Shown in pieces: positions 1 through 8,990 of a stretch of DNA of 64,000 bases. The notes under the pieces were generated by a model that saw only the letters and a list, made by a program, of their open reading frames with translations, did no database searches and was not told the DNA's origin. The translations under genes and the position numbers were made by a program. Location: assembly GCF_015694725.1 (NCBI RefSeq), contig NZ_JADQDQ010000006.1, forward strand, positions 62,001-126,000, read 5' to 3'. This DNA comes from Hymenobacter jeongseonensis. Lineage in GTDB: Bacteria; Bacteroidota; Bacteroidia; Cytophagales; Hymenobacteraceae. Each line of letters starts with the position of its first letter. The first letter of the stretch is position 1.

Positions 1-1367
1 AAAGCCTGCCCTCCATTGCGGGCGTACAGGACCCGCAACTGGTGCAAGAATTGAATGCCCTGAACGGGTTGCAGTGGGAGCTCCGGCGAATTTCGCGTTC
101 GTACACCGACAAAACGGAGACGGTGCAAAGCCGCAAGGCAAACATTGCCTTCACTCGGGCCACCATCAAGCGCCTGTTGCAGCAAAATCAGAAACTCCTG
201 CAGAGTGAGTTGGGCCGCTTAAATCAGCAGCGCGACCGGCTTACGAGCGACTTGCAGAGCCTGCCATCCAAAAGCACCGAGCTGGCGCGCTTGCAACGGC
301 CTTTGGGCTTGTACGACAAGAATTTCCTGCAATTGATGGACCGCAAGGTTCAGTTCAATATTGAGCAGGCTGGCGCAACAGCTGATTTTCTGATACTCTC
401 GCCAGCCTCCCCTCCCGCAGCCCCAATTTCGCCTAATCGCTTGATTGTCTATGCTGTGGGGCTAGCCGGCGGGTTGTTGCTGGGGCTGGGGCTGATTGCG
501 GCGCGCTACTTCATGCACAACACCATCACAAATGTGCGGGAACTGGAGCGCAACACCAAAGCCTCGGTGCTGGGCATTATTCCTACTTACGACAAGGAGA
601 AGATGGAGGTATCGCGGCTAATAGTGGATAAAAATCCTAAATCGGCCATTTCAGAATCCATTCGCTCCATTCGGACCAACCTGGATTTTATCAGTTCGGC
701 GAAGAAAAAGCGGATGATTTCCGTTACGTCCACCATCTCGGGCGAAGGCAAAACGTTTGTGACGGTCAACCTGGGTGGCATTATTGCCCTATCGGGGCAA
801 CGTGTTATTATCCTCGACTTGGACATGCGCAAGCCCAAAGTCAACTTAGCCTTTGGAGCGCAAAACGTGAAGGGAATAAGTACCATTCTCATCGACCGGC
901 ACAGCATTCAGGAGTGCATTCAGCCCACTTCCATCGAAACGATGCAGTTCATTTCGGCTGGCCCAACCCCTCCTAATCCGTCGGAGTTGATTTTGAGCGA
1001 CAAGTTTGACTTGATGATTCAGGAGTTGTTTCAATCATACGACGTCATCTTGATTGACACTCCCCCTGTTGGTTTAGTTACCGATGGCATTCTGATTATG
1101 CGCAAGGCTGACATCCCCCTTTACATCGTGCGGGCGGACTATTCACGCAAGGCATTCATTAAAAACATGAACCGCCTCATGCGCGCCAATAATCTGACAC
1201 GCATGTGCACCATTCTCAACGACGCCAGCACGCGTGGTTCCGGCTACGGATATGGATATGGATATGGGTACGGCTACGGCTACGGGGCTTACGGCCAAGG
1301 CTATTATGAGGAGCCAACAACCAAGCCGCTCACCTTTGGAGAAAAGCTGAAGAAGTTCTTCAATTAA
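1..1367 (+). CDS. Wzz/BY-kinase exopolysaccharide tyrosine kinase, 5' truncated
   Basis: The reading frame is open from base 3 with no convincing start in the window, so the N-terminus lies upstream. The visible part begins with coiled-coil-like helices of the periplasmic chain-length (Wzz/GNVR) domain. A transmembrane segment follows near 'LIVYAVGLAGGLLLGLGLI'. The cytoplasmic BY-kinase ATPase domain has Walker A 'SGEGKTFVTVNL', Walker A' 'VIILDLDMRKP' and Walker B 'VILIDTPP'. The C-terminal tail is a tyrosine cluster of glycine-tyrosine dipeptides with ten tyrosines, the usual autophosphorylation site of this family. Such proteins control polymerisation and export of capsule or exopolysaccharide at the inner membrane through phosphorylation cycles. 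A CpsB-type phosphatase starts 12 bases after the stop, the classical partner. The family call is firm; the polysaccharide made is unknown. Confidence 0.93.
   Translation, partial: SLPSIAGVQDPQLVQELNALNGLQWELRRISRSYTDKTETVQSRKANIAFTRATIKRLLQQNQKLLQSELGRLNQQRDRLTSDLQSLPSKSTELARLQRPLGLYDKNFLQLMDRKVQFNIEQAGATADFLILSPASPPAAPISPNRLIVYAVGLAGGLLLGLGLIAARYFMHNTITNVRELERNTKASVLGIIPTYDKEKMEVSRLIVDKNPKSAISESIRSIRTNLDFISSAKKKRMISVTSTISGEGKTFVTVNLGGIIALSGQRVIILDLDMRKPKVNLAFGAQNVKGISTILIDRHSIQECIQPTSIETMQFISAGPTPPNPSELILSDKFDLMIQELFQSYDVILIDTPPVGLVTDGILIMRKADIPLYIVRADYSRKAFIKNMNRLMRANNLTRMCTILNDASTRGSGYGYGYGYGYGYGYGAYGQGYYEEPTTKPLTFGEKLKKFFN
1242..1286 (+). repeat. Hexanucleotide tandem repeat encoding the tyrosine cluster
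   Basis: Seven consecutive six-base units of the form GGN-TAY encode (Gly-Tyr)x7 inside the BY-kinase tail. Three adjacent units are identical (ggatat). Gain or loss of a unit would keep the frame and change the number of phosphorylatable tyrosines. Confidence 0.85.
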
Positions 1368-1379
1368 CCGCGTTGCTTC

Positions 1380-2147
1380 ATGGCATTCCTTCAACGGCTG
1401 TTTGGGCGCAAGCCGGCTAGTGCAGCGGTGCTACCCGGGCTGGCAACGCTGGGGGCCGACATGCATTCGCACCTGCTACCCGGCTTAGACGACGGGGCCG
1501 AAACCGTGGAACACTCACTATCCCTGCTTCGCGCCTTACGGGAATTAGGCTTTCGGAAATTAATCATGACGCCCCACATCATGGGCGACTTTTACAAGAA
1601 TACCCCGGAGGGCATCCGAGCGGCTTTGAATTTGCTACGCGACTCGGCGGCGGCGGCGGGCCTGGAAGATGTAGCCCTTGACTGTGCCGCCGAATACTAC
1701 CTCGACGAATTTCTGGGGCACAAGCTGGCGGACGGCACCGAGATGCTCACGTTTGGGGGCGACAAGCGTTACCTGCTTTTCGAAACTTCGTACATGAACG
1801 AACCACTGAATTTGTTCGAAATCATCTTCGAGATGAAGGCGCAGGGCTATAATCCAGTGCTCGCCCACCCGGAACGCTACACCTATTTCTACGGCCGGTT
1901 TGATGAAATCGAGATGCTGCGCAACAACCACGGCGTGTTGCTGCAAGTCAACCTCAACTCCTTGGCGGGTTATTACTCGCCAGCAGCCAAAAAGGTCGCC
2001 GAACAATTGATAGACGGGGGGTTGGTTGATTTTGTGGGTACCGACACCCATCACCTGCGCCACACGGAAACCCTGTTGCGGCGCACCTTGCCGCAGCCCT
2101 ACTTGCAGAAACTGCTTCAGCTGCCCCTATTGAATCAAACGCTCTGA
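1380..2147 (+). CDS. CpsB/YwqE-type PHP-domain protein tyrosine phosphatase
   Basis: A 255-residue protein of the PHP metallo-phosphatase family that dephosphorylates BY-kinases (CpsB, YwqE). Metal-binding motifs are visible in order: 'DMHSHLLPGLDDG' near residue 28, 'MTPHIM' near 63, 'AHPERY' near 160 and 'GTDTHH' near 220. All the histidines and aspartates expected for a trinuclear centre appear present, so the enzyme looks intact. It starts 12 bases after the BY-kinase stop, so the two are almost certainly co-transcribed and form a kinase/phosphatase switch for polysaccharide export. No signal peptide is seen, which fits a cytoplasmic enzyme. The ATG start matches the usual family length. 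Confidence 0.93.
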   Translation: MAFLQRLFGRKPASAAVLPGLATLGADMHSHLLPGLDDGAETVEHSLSLLRALRELGFRKLIMTPHIMGDFYKNTPEGIRAALNLLRDSAAAAGLEDVALDCAAEYYLDEFLGHKLADGTEMLTFGGDKRYLLFETSYMNEPLNLFEIIFEMKAQGYNPVLAHPERYTYFYGRFDEIEMLRNNHGVLLQVNLNSLAGYYSPAAKKVAEQLIDGGLVDFVGTDTHHLRHTETLLRRTLPQPYLQKLLQLPLLNQTL

Positions 2148-2232
2148 GGCCATTATTTGTTGCTGACGGAGGATTGGCCCGCTCTCCCTCTCAGGCCGTG
2201 CCTTTCCATTTACCAATTACCTGCCCCAACTC

Positions 2233-3255
2233 ATGATTTTTGTTACCGGCGGCACCGGCCTCATTGGTTCATTTCTGTTGGAGGCGCTGCGGGCACGAGG
2301 GCTGGCCGTGCGAGCCCTGCACCGAGGGGCTGTCCCAACGGGGAGCGCGGCGGGCGTGGAGTGGGTGGCGGGTGACTTACTTGACACGGACCTGTTGCGG
2401 GCCGCCCTCACTCCCGAAGTGACCCACGTGTTCCACTGCGCCGGCTTGGTTTCCTATGCGCCGCAAGACGAGGATTTGCTGCTTCAGGTGAACGTGCAAG
2501 GCACCGCGGCCGTGGTCGATGCCTGCTTGGAGAGACCGGGCATCCGGCTGGCGCACGTGTCGTCGATTGCCGCCCTGGGTGGGCCGGCTCCCACGAGCCT
2601 TGCCGGCCCTTCCGGCGCGCATTTGGTGACGGAAACGAGTACCTGGGACCTCGGCGCAGCTCACCCAGCTTACGCCACCTCCAAGTATTTGGGCGAGCTG
2701 GAAGTTTGGCGGGGGGTGGCAGAGGGCTTATCGGCCGTCATCGTCAACCCGTCGGTAGTGCTAGGGCCGGGCGACTGGCACCGCAGCAGCACCCGGCTCC
2801 TGCGCTACGCCCACCAGCAGCATCGGTTTTATACGCGGGGGTTAATCAATTTCGTGGATGTGCGCGACGTGGTAGCCCAGTTGCTGGCCCTGGCCCTCGA
2901 CCAGCCCACCCTGAGCGGGGAGCGCTACATTGTGAGCGCAGAGGCCGTGCCCCTGCCCGATTTTTTTAGGCAAGCCGCGGCGGCTATGCAGCGCCGGCCT
3001 CCTACGGTGGCGGTACCCAACTGGGCCGCTGAAATTATCTGGCGGCTGGAACATGCGCGGGCCGTTATCACCGGCGCTCGGCCACTTATTACCAAAGACA
3101 CGGCCCGGGCCGGACGCCACCCCGTGCTGTACGCACATGCCAAAGTGCAAAGCGCTACCGGCCTCGGCTTCCGCCCGTTAACGGAGACGCTGGCTTGGTG
3201 CGCGGCCAAATTGGGAATGAACCCGACCATCTCCCCGGCGGTTATCGTATCTTAG
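2233..3255 (+). CDS. NAD-dependent epimerase/dehydratase (extended SDR)
   Basis: A 340-residue extended short-chain dehydrogenase/reductase. The N-terminal Rossmann motif is 'VTGGTGLIGS' (GxxGxxG), followed by 'VFHCAGLVSY', a serine in 'AHVSSIAALGG' and the catalytic 'YATSK' (YxxxK). The downstream half resembles the 3-beta-HSD or dihydroflavonol-reductase branch, for example 'NPSVVLGPGDW' and 'FVDVRDV'. It probably acts on a nucleotide sugar or another carbonyl substrate, but substrate cannot be read from the sequence. It lies 85 bases downstream of the phosphatase on the same strand, so it may belong to the polysaccharide operon, although this SDR type also occurs alone in Bacteroidota. The ATG at 2233 begins directly with the Rossmann strand. 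Confidence 0.85.
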   Translation: MIFVTGGTGLIGSFLLEALRARGLAVRALHRGAVPTGSAAGVEWVAGDLLDTDLLRAALTPEVTHVFHCAGLVSYAPQDEDLLLQVNVQGTAAVVDACLERPGIRLAHVSSIAALGGPAPTSLAGPSGAHLVTETSTWDLGAAHPAYATSKYLGELEVWRGVAEGLSAVIVNPSVVLGPGDWHRSSTRLLRYAHQQHRFYTRGLINFVDVRDVVAQLLALALDQPTLSGERYIVSAEAVPLPDFFRQAAAAMQRRPPTVAVPNWAAEIIWRLEHARAVITGARPLITKDTARAGRHPVLYAHAKVQSATGLGFRPLTETLAWCAAKLGMNPTISPAVIVS

Positions 3256-3417
3256 CAACAAGCCGGATTGCACGGTTTTGGCTAACTTTTGTTATTATTG
3301 ATATAGAACGGATAAAGTGGAGAGGACCGGTGCTTCCGCGCGACGTACCAACGAGAATCTGCCGTAGCATTCGGCCCTGCACAAACCCAGATAGTCCATT
3401 TACTTAATTGCGATTTT

Positions 3418-4821
3418 ATGCGCATGAACGAACATTTTGAAAACCATCGGGCTGTGCTGGACGTCGTCCGTCGTTTCGAGCGCATGGTGGCCCAGCAGGA
3501 ACCAGTCTTCTTTGACTTGGAGGACTTCGAGAACATCATCGACCATTACGTTACCAACGCAGAATTTGACAAGGCCCTGCAGGCCTGCGAAGCAGCCCTG
3601 GGCCAGTACCCCTTCTCCACGGAGCTGCTGATTGACCGCGCCCAAGTAACTGCCATGCGCGGCGACTACATCGAAGCCGAGCGCCAGATTGACGAAGTGG
3701 CCGCCTTAGACCCCACTAATGCCGATGTGGCCGTCACGCGGGGCATCATCAGCACCCAGCGAGGCGAATTTGCCCAAGCTGTCGAGTTTTTCCGGGCCGG
3801 ACTAGAGCAGGAACCCGAGCGCGAAGACATTCATTTTAACCTCGGCCTTGCTTTTCAAAGCTGGCAGAAATTCAAAAGCGCGGCCAAGCACTACAAGCAG
3901 AGCCTGCGACTTAACCCCGACAACGAAACCGGTGTGCAGGAATTGCTGCACTGCCTGGACATCAGCGGGCGCCTCGAGGAGCATGAGGACTTTTTCAAAG
4001 GCTTTACCGATGAGGACCCGTATTCGGCCACGGCTTGGTATAACCTGGGGCAGTACTGGTACCGCCGCGAGGACTTCGCCAAAGCGGCGGAGGCATTTGA
4101 CTACTCGGTGGTCATCAGCCCCGATTTTCATGACGCCCACCACTGGCTGGCCGATACGTTTGTGTGCCAGCAGGAGTATCAGAAAGCCATTCCGGAATTT
4201 GAATTGGCTTACCCCACGGGTGAGCCCACCGACGAGGCCCTCTGCAACATTGGGGAGTGCTACGAAAAGCTGCGCGAATGGGAACCCGCCCGCCGCTACT
4301 ACCGCCAAGCCCTTGAGCTAAACCCTGAGATGGACGAGGCGTGGTTCGGCCAGGGCGTGCTGCTGCAGGAGCAAGGCCGCTGGTTCGAAGCCATTCACTA
4401 CTTCCGCAAGGCCACCGAGCTCTACGCCGAAAGTGGCGAATACTGGTCGGCGCTGGGCGCGGCCGAGAACCAGGTGGGCAACGTCGTCAGTGCCTTGGAA
4501 TCGTACGAAAAAGCCACCGAAGTGGCACCCGACGACGTGCAGGGCTGGGTGAGCTGGAGTGCCATTCTCTACGAGCAAGGGCATTTTGCCGAAGCCGTGG
4601 ATTTGGTGCAGCACGCCGTGAACCTGCACCCCCACGAAGCCCATTTCCACTACATGCTGTGCGCGTACTTGCTGGCCGACGGTCGGATGCGCGAAGCGTA
4701 CAACACCCTGGAAACGGCGCTTACGCTCAACTACGAGCAGCACGTGCTGCTGTTTGACTACTTCCCCGCCCTGCGCGAACAGCCCGGCCTGAAGAAGTTG
4801 ATTGAGCAGTTCCGAAAATAA
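3418..4821 (+). CDS. Tetratricopeptide-repeat protein
   Basis: A 467-residue soluble protein made almost entirely of helical TPR units, for example 'AWYNLGQYWYRREDFAKAAE' and 'CNIGECYEKLREWEPARRYY'. About ten repeats run from roughly residue 40 to 450. There is no signal peptide, membrane helix or catalytic motif, so it is a cytoplasmic protein-protein interaction scaffold of unknown partner. Two nearby ATGs (3418 and 3424) could start it; both are kept in the frame. It is followed by a strong intrinsic terminator, so it is transcribed apart from the phosphosulfolactate synthase gene downstream. The final hydrophobic stretch near 'LLFDYFPALREQPGL' is common in Bacteroidota TPR proteins of this kind. 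Confidence 0.85.
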   Translation: MRMNEHFENHRAVLDVVRRFERMVAQQEPVFFDLEDFENIIDHYVTNAEFDKALQACEAALGQYPFSTELLIDRAQVTAMRGDYIEAERQIDEVAALDPTNADVAVTRGIISTQRGEFAQAVEFFRAGLEQEPEREDIHFNLGLAFQSWQKFKSAAKHYKQSLRLNPDNETGVQELLHCLDISGRLEEHEDFFKGFTDEDPYSATAWYNLGQYWYRREDFAKAAEAFDYSVVISPDFHDAHHWLADTFVCQQEYQKAIPEFELAYPTGEPTDEALCNIGECYEKLREWEPARRYYRQALELNPEMDEAWFGQGVLLQEQGRWFEAIHYFRKATELYAESGEYWSALGAAENQVGNVVSALESYEKATEVAPDDVQGWVSWSAILYEQGHFAEAVDLVQHAVNLHPHEAHFHYMLCAYLLADGRMREAYNTLETALTLNYEQHVLLFDYFPALREQPGLKKLIEQFRK

Positions 4822-4904
4822 GTGGCAGATGGAACGGCAGCGCTATTGGTTTTTTAACTAAACGCTAACACACCGCAATCTACTTGTTGTTGTTCTACTT
4901 TTGT

Positions 4905-4937
4905 AGCCGCCCGCTTAATTGCGGGCGGCTTTTTTTG
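4905..4937 (+). terminator. Intrinsic terminator after the TPR gene
   Basis: A perfect 10-bp stem (agccgcccgc/gcgggcggct) with a 6-base loop is followed by seven T residues. A TAnnTTTG-like sequence (tacttttg, 4896-4903) sits directly before it; no matching -33 element was found. Confidence 0.85.
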
Positions 4938-5030
4938 AAGTGTATTAAACCTGGCTGCGTCTGTGCTGGTGTTTTTAATCTAATCTCCTCTTCATCCTGA
5001 GTATATCACCCCAACAGCCCTTATTAAATA

Positions 5031-5861
5031 ATGAACTACGACCTTTCTCAACTCCCCGAGCGCACGCCCAAGCCCCGCGAGCAAGGGTACACCATGGTAA
5101 TGGACAAGGGCATGAGCCTGCGCGAAGTGGAAGATTTCCTGGAAGTGAGCGCCGCCTATACCGATGTGGTGAAGCTGGGCTGGGCCACGTCCTACGTGGT
5201 GCCTAACCTGAAGCGCAAACTCGAAATCTACCGGGCCGCCGACATTCCCGTGTACTTTGGGGGCACCTTGTTTGAGGCGTTCATCATCCGCAACCAATTC
5301 GACGATTACCGCCGCCTGCTCGACACCTACGGCATGGAGTACGCCGAAGTATCCGACGGCAGCATTGACCTCGACCACGAGCGCAAATGCGAGTTCATTC
5401 GCGAGTTGAGCAAGTCGGTGCGGGTATTGAGCGAAGTAGGCTCCAAGGACGCCGAAAAAATCATTCCGCCCTACAAATGGATTTCGCAGATGGAAACCGA
5501 ACTGGCCGCCGGCGCCATCAAGGTGATTGGGGAGGCCCGGGAGGGCGGCAACGTGGGCTTGTTCCGCAGCACCGGGGAAGTTCGCTCGGGACTGGTGGAA
5601 GAAATTCTGACCAAAATTCCCTCTGAGAAGATTCTGTGGGAAGCGCCCCAAAAGGCGCAGCAAGTCTGGTTCATCAAGCTGCTGGGCGCCAATGTAAATC
5701 TGGGCAACATTGCGCCCAATGAGGTGGTGAGCCTCGAGACCATCCGGCTGGGTTTGCGTGGCGACACCTTTTCGCACTTCCTCGACATGGACGCCGTGGA
5801 CCCCATGTTCCATCCGGCGGCCAAAACAGGCAAACCCGGCACTTCCATGCCGCGCGGCTAA
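5031..5861 (+). CDS. comA: Phosphosulfolactate synthase (ComA family)
   Basis: A 276-residue protein of the ComA TIM-barrel family, which adds sulfite to phosphoenolpyruvate to give (2R)-phospho-3-sulfolactate, the first step of coenzyme M synthesis in archaea. Recognisable family segments are 'DKGMSLREVEDFLE', 'DVVKLGWATSYV', 'PVYFGGTLFEA', 'YAEVSDGSIDL', 'VLSEVGSKD' and 'KILWEAPQKAQQVWFIKLLG'. There is no signal peptide. Bacteroidota do not make coenzyme M, so the product is more likely used for another sulfonate, or the protein has diverged in function as in plant Hsa32. Neighbouring genes (TPR, DedA, shikimate dehydrogenase) do not name a pathway. Family assignment is firm; the role is inference. 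Confidence 0.85.
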   Translation: MNYDLSQLPERTPKPREQGYTMVMDKGMSLREVEDFLEVSAAYTDVVKLGWATSYVVPNLKRKLEIYRAADIPVYFGGTLFEAFIIRNQFDDYRRLLDTYGMEYAEVSDGSIDLDHERKCEFIRELSKSVRVLSEVGSKDAEKIIPPYKWISQMETELAAGAIKVIGEAREGGNVGLFRSTGEVRSGLVEEILTKIPSEKILWEAPQKAQQVWFIKLLGANVNLGNIAPNEVVSLETIRLGLRGDTFSHFLDMDAVDPMFHPAAKTGKPGTSMPRG

Positions 5862-5910
5862 GCTTTGCCAGCTACAGCATAATTGTTGCAGCCAGCCGTT
5901 GGCAACTCAT

Positions 5911-5949
5911 AAAAAAATGCCGGCCTCCTTTCGGAGACCGGCATTTTTG
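5911..5949. terminator. Bidirectional terminator between convergent genes
   Basis: An inverted repeat with A-tract and T-tract flanks (arms around aaaaatgccgg/ccggcattttt) lies between the ComA-family gene and the convergent surface-protein gene. It can serve both directions. Confidence 0.85.
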
Positions 5950-5969
5950 TTTCCCTTAAGGAAGCAAGC

Positions 5970-8777
5970 TTATTGCTTTACTACTTTAAGGGTTTTCACG
6001 TCGCCCGTGGGCAAAGTCACGCGCACCATGTAGATGCCCGCGGTGAGGTCTTTCATGCCAGCTACCGAGAAGTCGGTGATGCCGGTAGTCAGCTCAACGG
6101 CCTGCTGGCGGATGATGCGGCCGGTCATGTCGGTGAGGACAAACTGACCTTTGCCGGCGACATCAGATTGCAGGGCCAAATGCACGTCATCGTTGCCACT
6201 GAAAGGGTTCGGGTAAGCTGCAACTGCTGGTTCAACCGAAATTTTGCCGCTGAAGGTTACGGTACGAGGCGCAAAGAAGGTTTCCGTGCCATCCAAGTCT
6301 ACCTGACGCAGACGGTAGTAACGCACGCCGGATTTGTTCTTTTCCATGTCTACGTAGCGGTACTCGGTTTCACCGCTGCTGTTGGGGGTAGCGCTGGGCA
6401 CCGAGGCCAGCGTGCGGAACACTTTGCCGTTGGTCGAAACCTGTACGTCGTAGCCTTTGCTATTTTCCTCGGTGGCGGTCTTCCAAGTAACCAAAGCATC
6501 GGCACCGAAACGCTGAGCGTCGAACGCTACCAAGCGGACGGGAAGCGGGTTTTGAACATCGCCCAAAGTGAAGGTGGCAAACGTGCGCACACCGGTTTTG
6601 GTCACGCGGTTGGCGGTGGTGTTCACTGGGCCATCGCGGCCCACCAAGCGGAACGTTCCACCCGAGTTAGACGATACGAATATGGTCAGGTTATCCTCGG
6701 CAATAAAGCCATTGCCTGTTGGCCCCAGGTTCCGGGTTTCGTTATCCAGGTAATGGAACGTCATGGTTGCGTTCAAACCACCGCTGTTGGTGTTTGGATT
6801 GCTGGGACGCACCCCGAAGATGCGCCGGATGCTGAACTTGGTGCCCAGTGGGGTGTAGTTTTCGGCCGTGTTACGGGTCACTAGAACATCACCGGGGTTG
6901 TTGCCGATAAAATCCAGCTCCAAACCAATATTGCCAAAGGTCCGGGGGTCCGTTTCCGAAGCTAAAATATTTGCACGGTTGGTCTTGACGAAACCACGGA
7001 TATACGACGTTTCGCTTTCGCCTACCAATTGGGCCCCTTGCTGATTGTTGTTGGAAGAACGGTCGGTCAATTCCACAAACGAACGAGTTGGTTGGGCAAT
7101 ATCCGTTGTGAAAATACCGCCGCCGTTTGCATCGTCAAACCGGAAGCTCTCGGATATCAACATAGAGCCGGGCAGGTTCTTAATGCCACCGCCCGCAATA
7201 ACAACGTTGGGAAAACCCGAACCACCGCTGATTTGCTGGTTGACGCCCATAAAGCCGATGGTAGTACCATCACGCATAATGAAGCTGTCTAACTGGTTCA
7301 TAAAATCACCATAGATATTTATACGGCCCTTGATAACCCGCAGAATGGAGCGCTGTGCTTGCGAAGCCCCTTGCAATACTAGGTTACGAGCGAGAGCCGG
7401 GCCTGAGTTGGTATTGTCTTTTACCCTTCCTGCGCTAGTTGTGTAAGAAACGCCGCTGTTGATGTTGGGATAAGGCGTAGGATTAGCAGGACCAAAGTCA
7501 GGAATGATAACATTGGTGAGGGCAGTAGGAACCTTGTTGGCATCCCAGTTGCCCGCCGTGAACCAATCATCGTCGATGCCACCCGTCCAGGTAATCGTTT
7601 CAATGAGCTGACCTGTTATCGAAAGGTTAGCGCGGTAAAAAGTACCTCCATCATTATCACTAATGATAGTTACCGTGCCATCTGGCTGCGATACGTCCGC
7701 TTCAAAGTAAGTTTCGATGAAATAAGCGCCGGCAACTGTGGCACCCGAAGCGTTGATGAGCAAACCGGTAATAAGGTTCTGCTGAGCGGTGCTCAGAGCA
7801 AACGTACGAGTACCGTTGGTGGCCGTGCCACCACCCTGCAGGGCAAGGTTAGTGAAAGCAGGAGCAGTAATTGAGCCGCTCTTGTATACACGATAATAGA
7901 GACGTACCGCTGTTACTTGTTCGCCGCCGCTTTCAAACGTGGTGGCCTTGCCGCCATTCAGGAACAACTCACCGGTATTGATATCATAAGGGCCAAAATT
8001 GAAACCTTCAAACTGAGGAGCAGCAGTCACATCGCTGGCGTCATATGCCGTATTCTCGGTCTTAGGGTCAACACCGTTGATATCAAGGAAGACCTGGGTA
8101 GCGAAGAGCTTGGTGGGAACGGGAATGGCTCCTACAACGTCGAAATCAGCAGTATAACCGGCACTGCCGTTGTCGTCATAAACTGGGCCCAGTGTCGAAA
8201 CTTGTCCATTATTTGTTTTGGTGCGAGTGCCTGAAGCTGAAAACCTAATTTGAAGGGAATAATTACCAGCAGCCGTTACAATAGCATCCTTAATGACGTT
8301 GCGGGCAGCCGTGCTAAGACTCCAAACGCGAGTCCCTGTGCCGTTTTGTGATAAAACGTACGAAACCTGAGTCAGAGCAATTGACTGATAAGCACCGGGC
8401 TCCTCGCCCGTCAAAAAAACACGATATTCTACGTTAGCACGAGTTACTCTATCCTGATTGACGCCGCTAGTTGATTCGGTGGTGGTTACCTCACCACCGT
8501 TTAACAAAAGCTGGCCCGTGTTAATATCGAATGCTGGCGTTGTAGTGGAACCAGGCTTTTGGTCGACAAGCGTAATACCATCAAAAGCCGTGGCAAGAAT
8601 TCTGGCATTGCCACTGCCCTGGTTAATGTTGACAGCCTGTGCATTTGTCGTGATGCCAATGGCAGCTTGGGCCGTCTGCGAAGCGCCCAAACCCACAAAT
8701 AAAGCCAACAGTGGAATGAGGCAGTTAAAGAAGAAACGCTGTCGCAGCAGCTTCTGAGTAAAAGTTATGGTTTGCAT
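5970..8777 (-). CDS. T9SS-secreted surface protein with type A sorting domain
   Basis: A 935-residue exported protein. The start was set at 8777, where a methionine opens a typical signal peptide (basic residues, then 'NCLIPLLALFVGLGASQTAQA'); the frame is open 24 codons further upstream but that adds a hydrophilic tail. Most of the body is beta-rich, low-homology sequence with two similar segments near residues 30-200 and 230-400 ('INTGQLLLNGGEV' and 'INTGELFLNGGKA'), so an internal duplication is likely. A fibronectin-like segment ('VTWKTATEENSKGYDVQ') precedes the last ~80 residues, a T9SS type A domain ('AAYPNPFSG', 'MTGRIIRQQ', 'AGIYMVRVTLPTGDVKTLKV'). The protein should be exported through the outer membrane and anchored or released. 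Ligand or role is unknown. Confidence 0.85.
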   Translation of the reverse strand: MQTITFTQKLLRQRFFFNCLIPLLALFVGLGASQTAQAAIGITTNAQAVNINQGSGNARILATAFDGITLVDQKPGSTTTPAFDINTGQLLLNGGEVTTTESTSGVNQDRVTRANVEYRVFLTGEEPGAYQSIALTQVSYVLSQNGTGTRVWSLSTAARNVIKDAIVTAAGNYSLQIRFSASGTRTKTNNGQVSTLGPVYDDNGSAGYTADFDVVGAIPVPTKLFATQVFLDINGVDPKTENTAYDASDVTAAPQFEGFNFGPYDINTGELFLNGGKATTFESGGEQVTAVRLYYRVYKSGSITAPAFTNLALQGGGTATNGTRTFALSTAQQNLITGLLINASGATVAGAYFIETYFEADVSQPDGTVTIISDNDGGTFYRANLSITGQLIETITWTGGIDDDWFTAGNWDANKVPTALTNVIIPDFGPANPTPYPNINSGVSYTTSAGRVKDNTNSGPALARNLVLQGASQAQRSILRVIKGRINIYGDFMNQLDSFIMRDGTTIGFMGVNQQISGGSGFPNVVIAGGGIKNLPGSMLISESFRFDDANGGGIFTTDIAQPTRSFVELTDRSSNNNQQGAQLVGESETSYIRGFVKTNRANILASETDPRTFGNIGLELDFIGNNPGDVLVTRNTAENYTPLGTKFSIRRIFGVRPSNPNTNSGGLNATMTFHYLDNETRNLGPTGNGFIAEDNLTIFVSSNSGGTFRLVGRDGPVNTTANRVTKTGVRTFATFTLGDVQNPLPVRLVAFDAQRFGADALVTWKTATEENSKGYDVQVSTNGKVFRTLASVPSATPNSSGETEYRYVDMEKNKSGVRYYRLRQVDLDGTETFFAPRTVTFSGKISVEPAVAAYPNPFSGNDDVHLALQSDVAGKGQFVLTDMTGRIIRQQAVELTTGITDFSVAGMKDLTAGIYMVRVTLPTGDVKTLKVVKQ

Positions 8778-8990
8778 GTAAGTAGTAATTAGAAAATTGA
8801 ATGAAAAGAAGAAGGGAACGCATTTTGTGCGTTGCGCGACGAGCGGCATATACGCTGAGGTAAAAAAAATGGCTGCAGTTATGGAAAAATTTAAATAGAT
8901 TGGTCTAATTATTATAAAAACATGGTTTTTGACCCATTTCTATAATCCCGGCCCACTAGATTTGCAGAATGCGACGGCTACACCGCTGCG

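Noticed and set aside
4896..4903. TAnnTTTG match (tacttttg) as a promoter for the phosphosulfolactate synthase gene
   Set aside because: A strong terminator follows immediately (4905-4937), so a transcript from it would end at once. No -33 element was found. It may be chance or a remnant.
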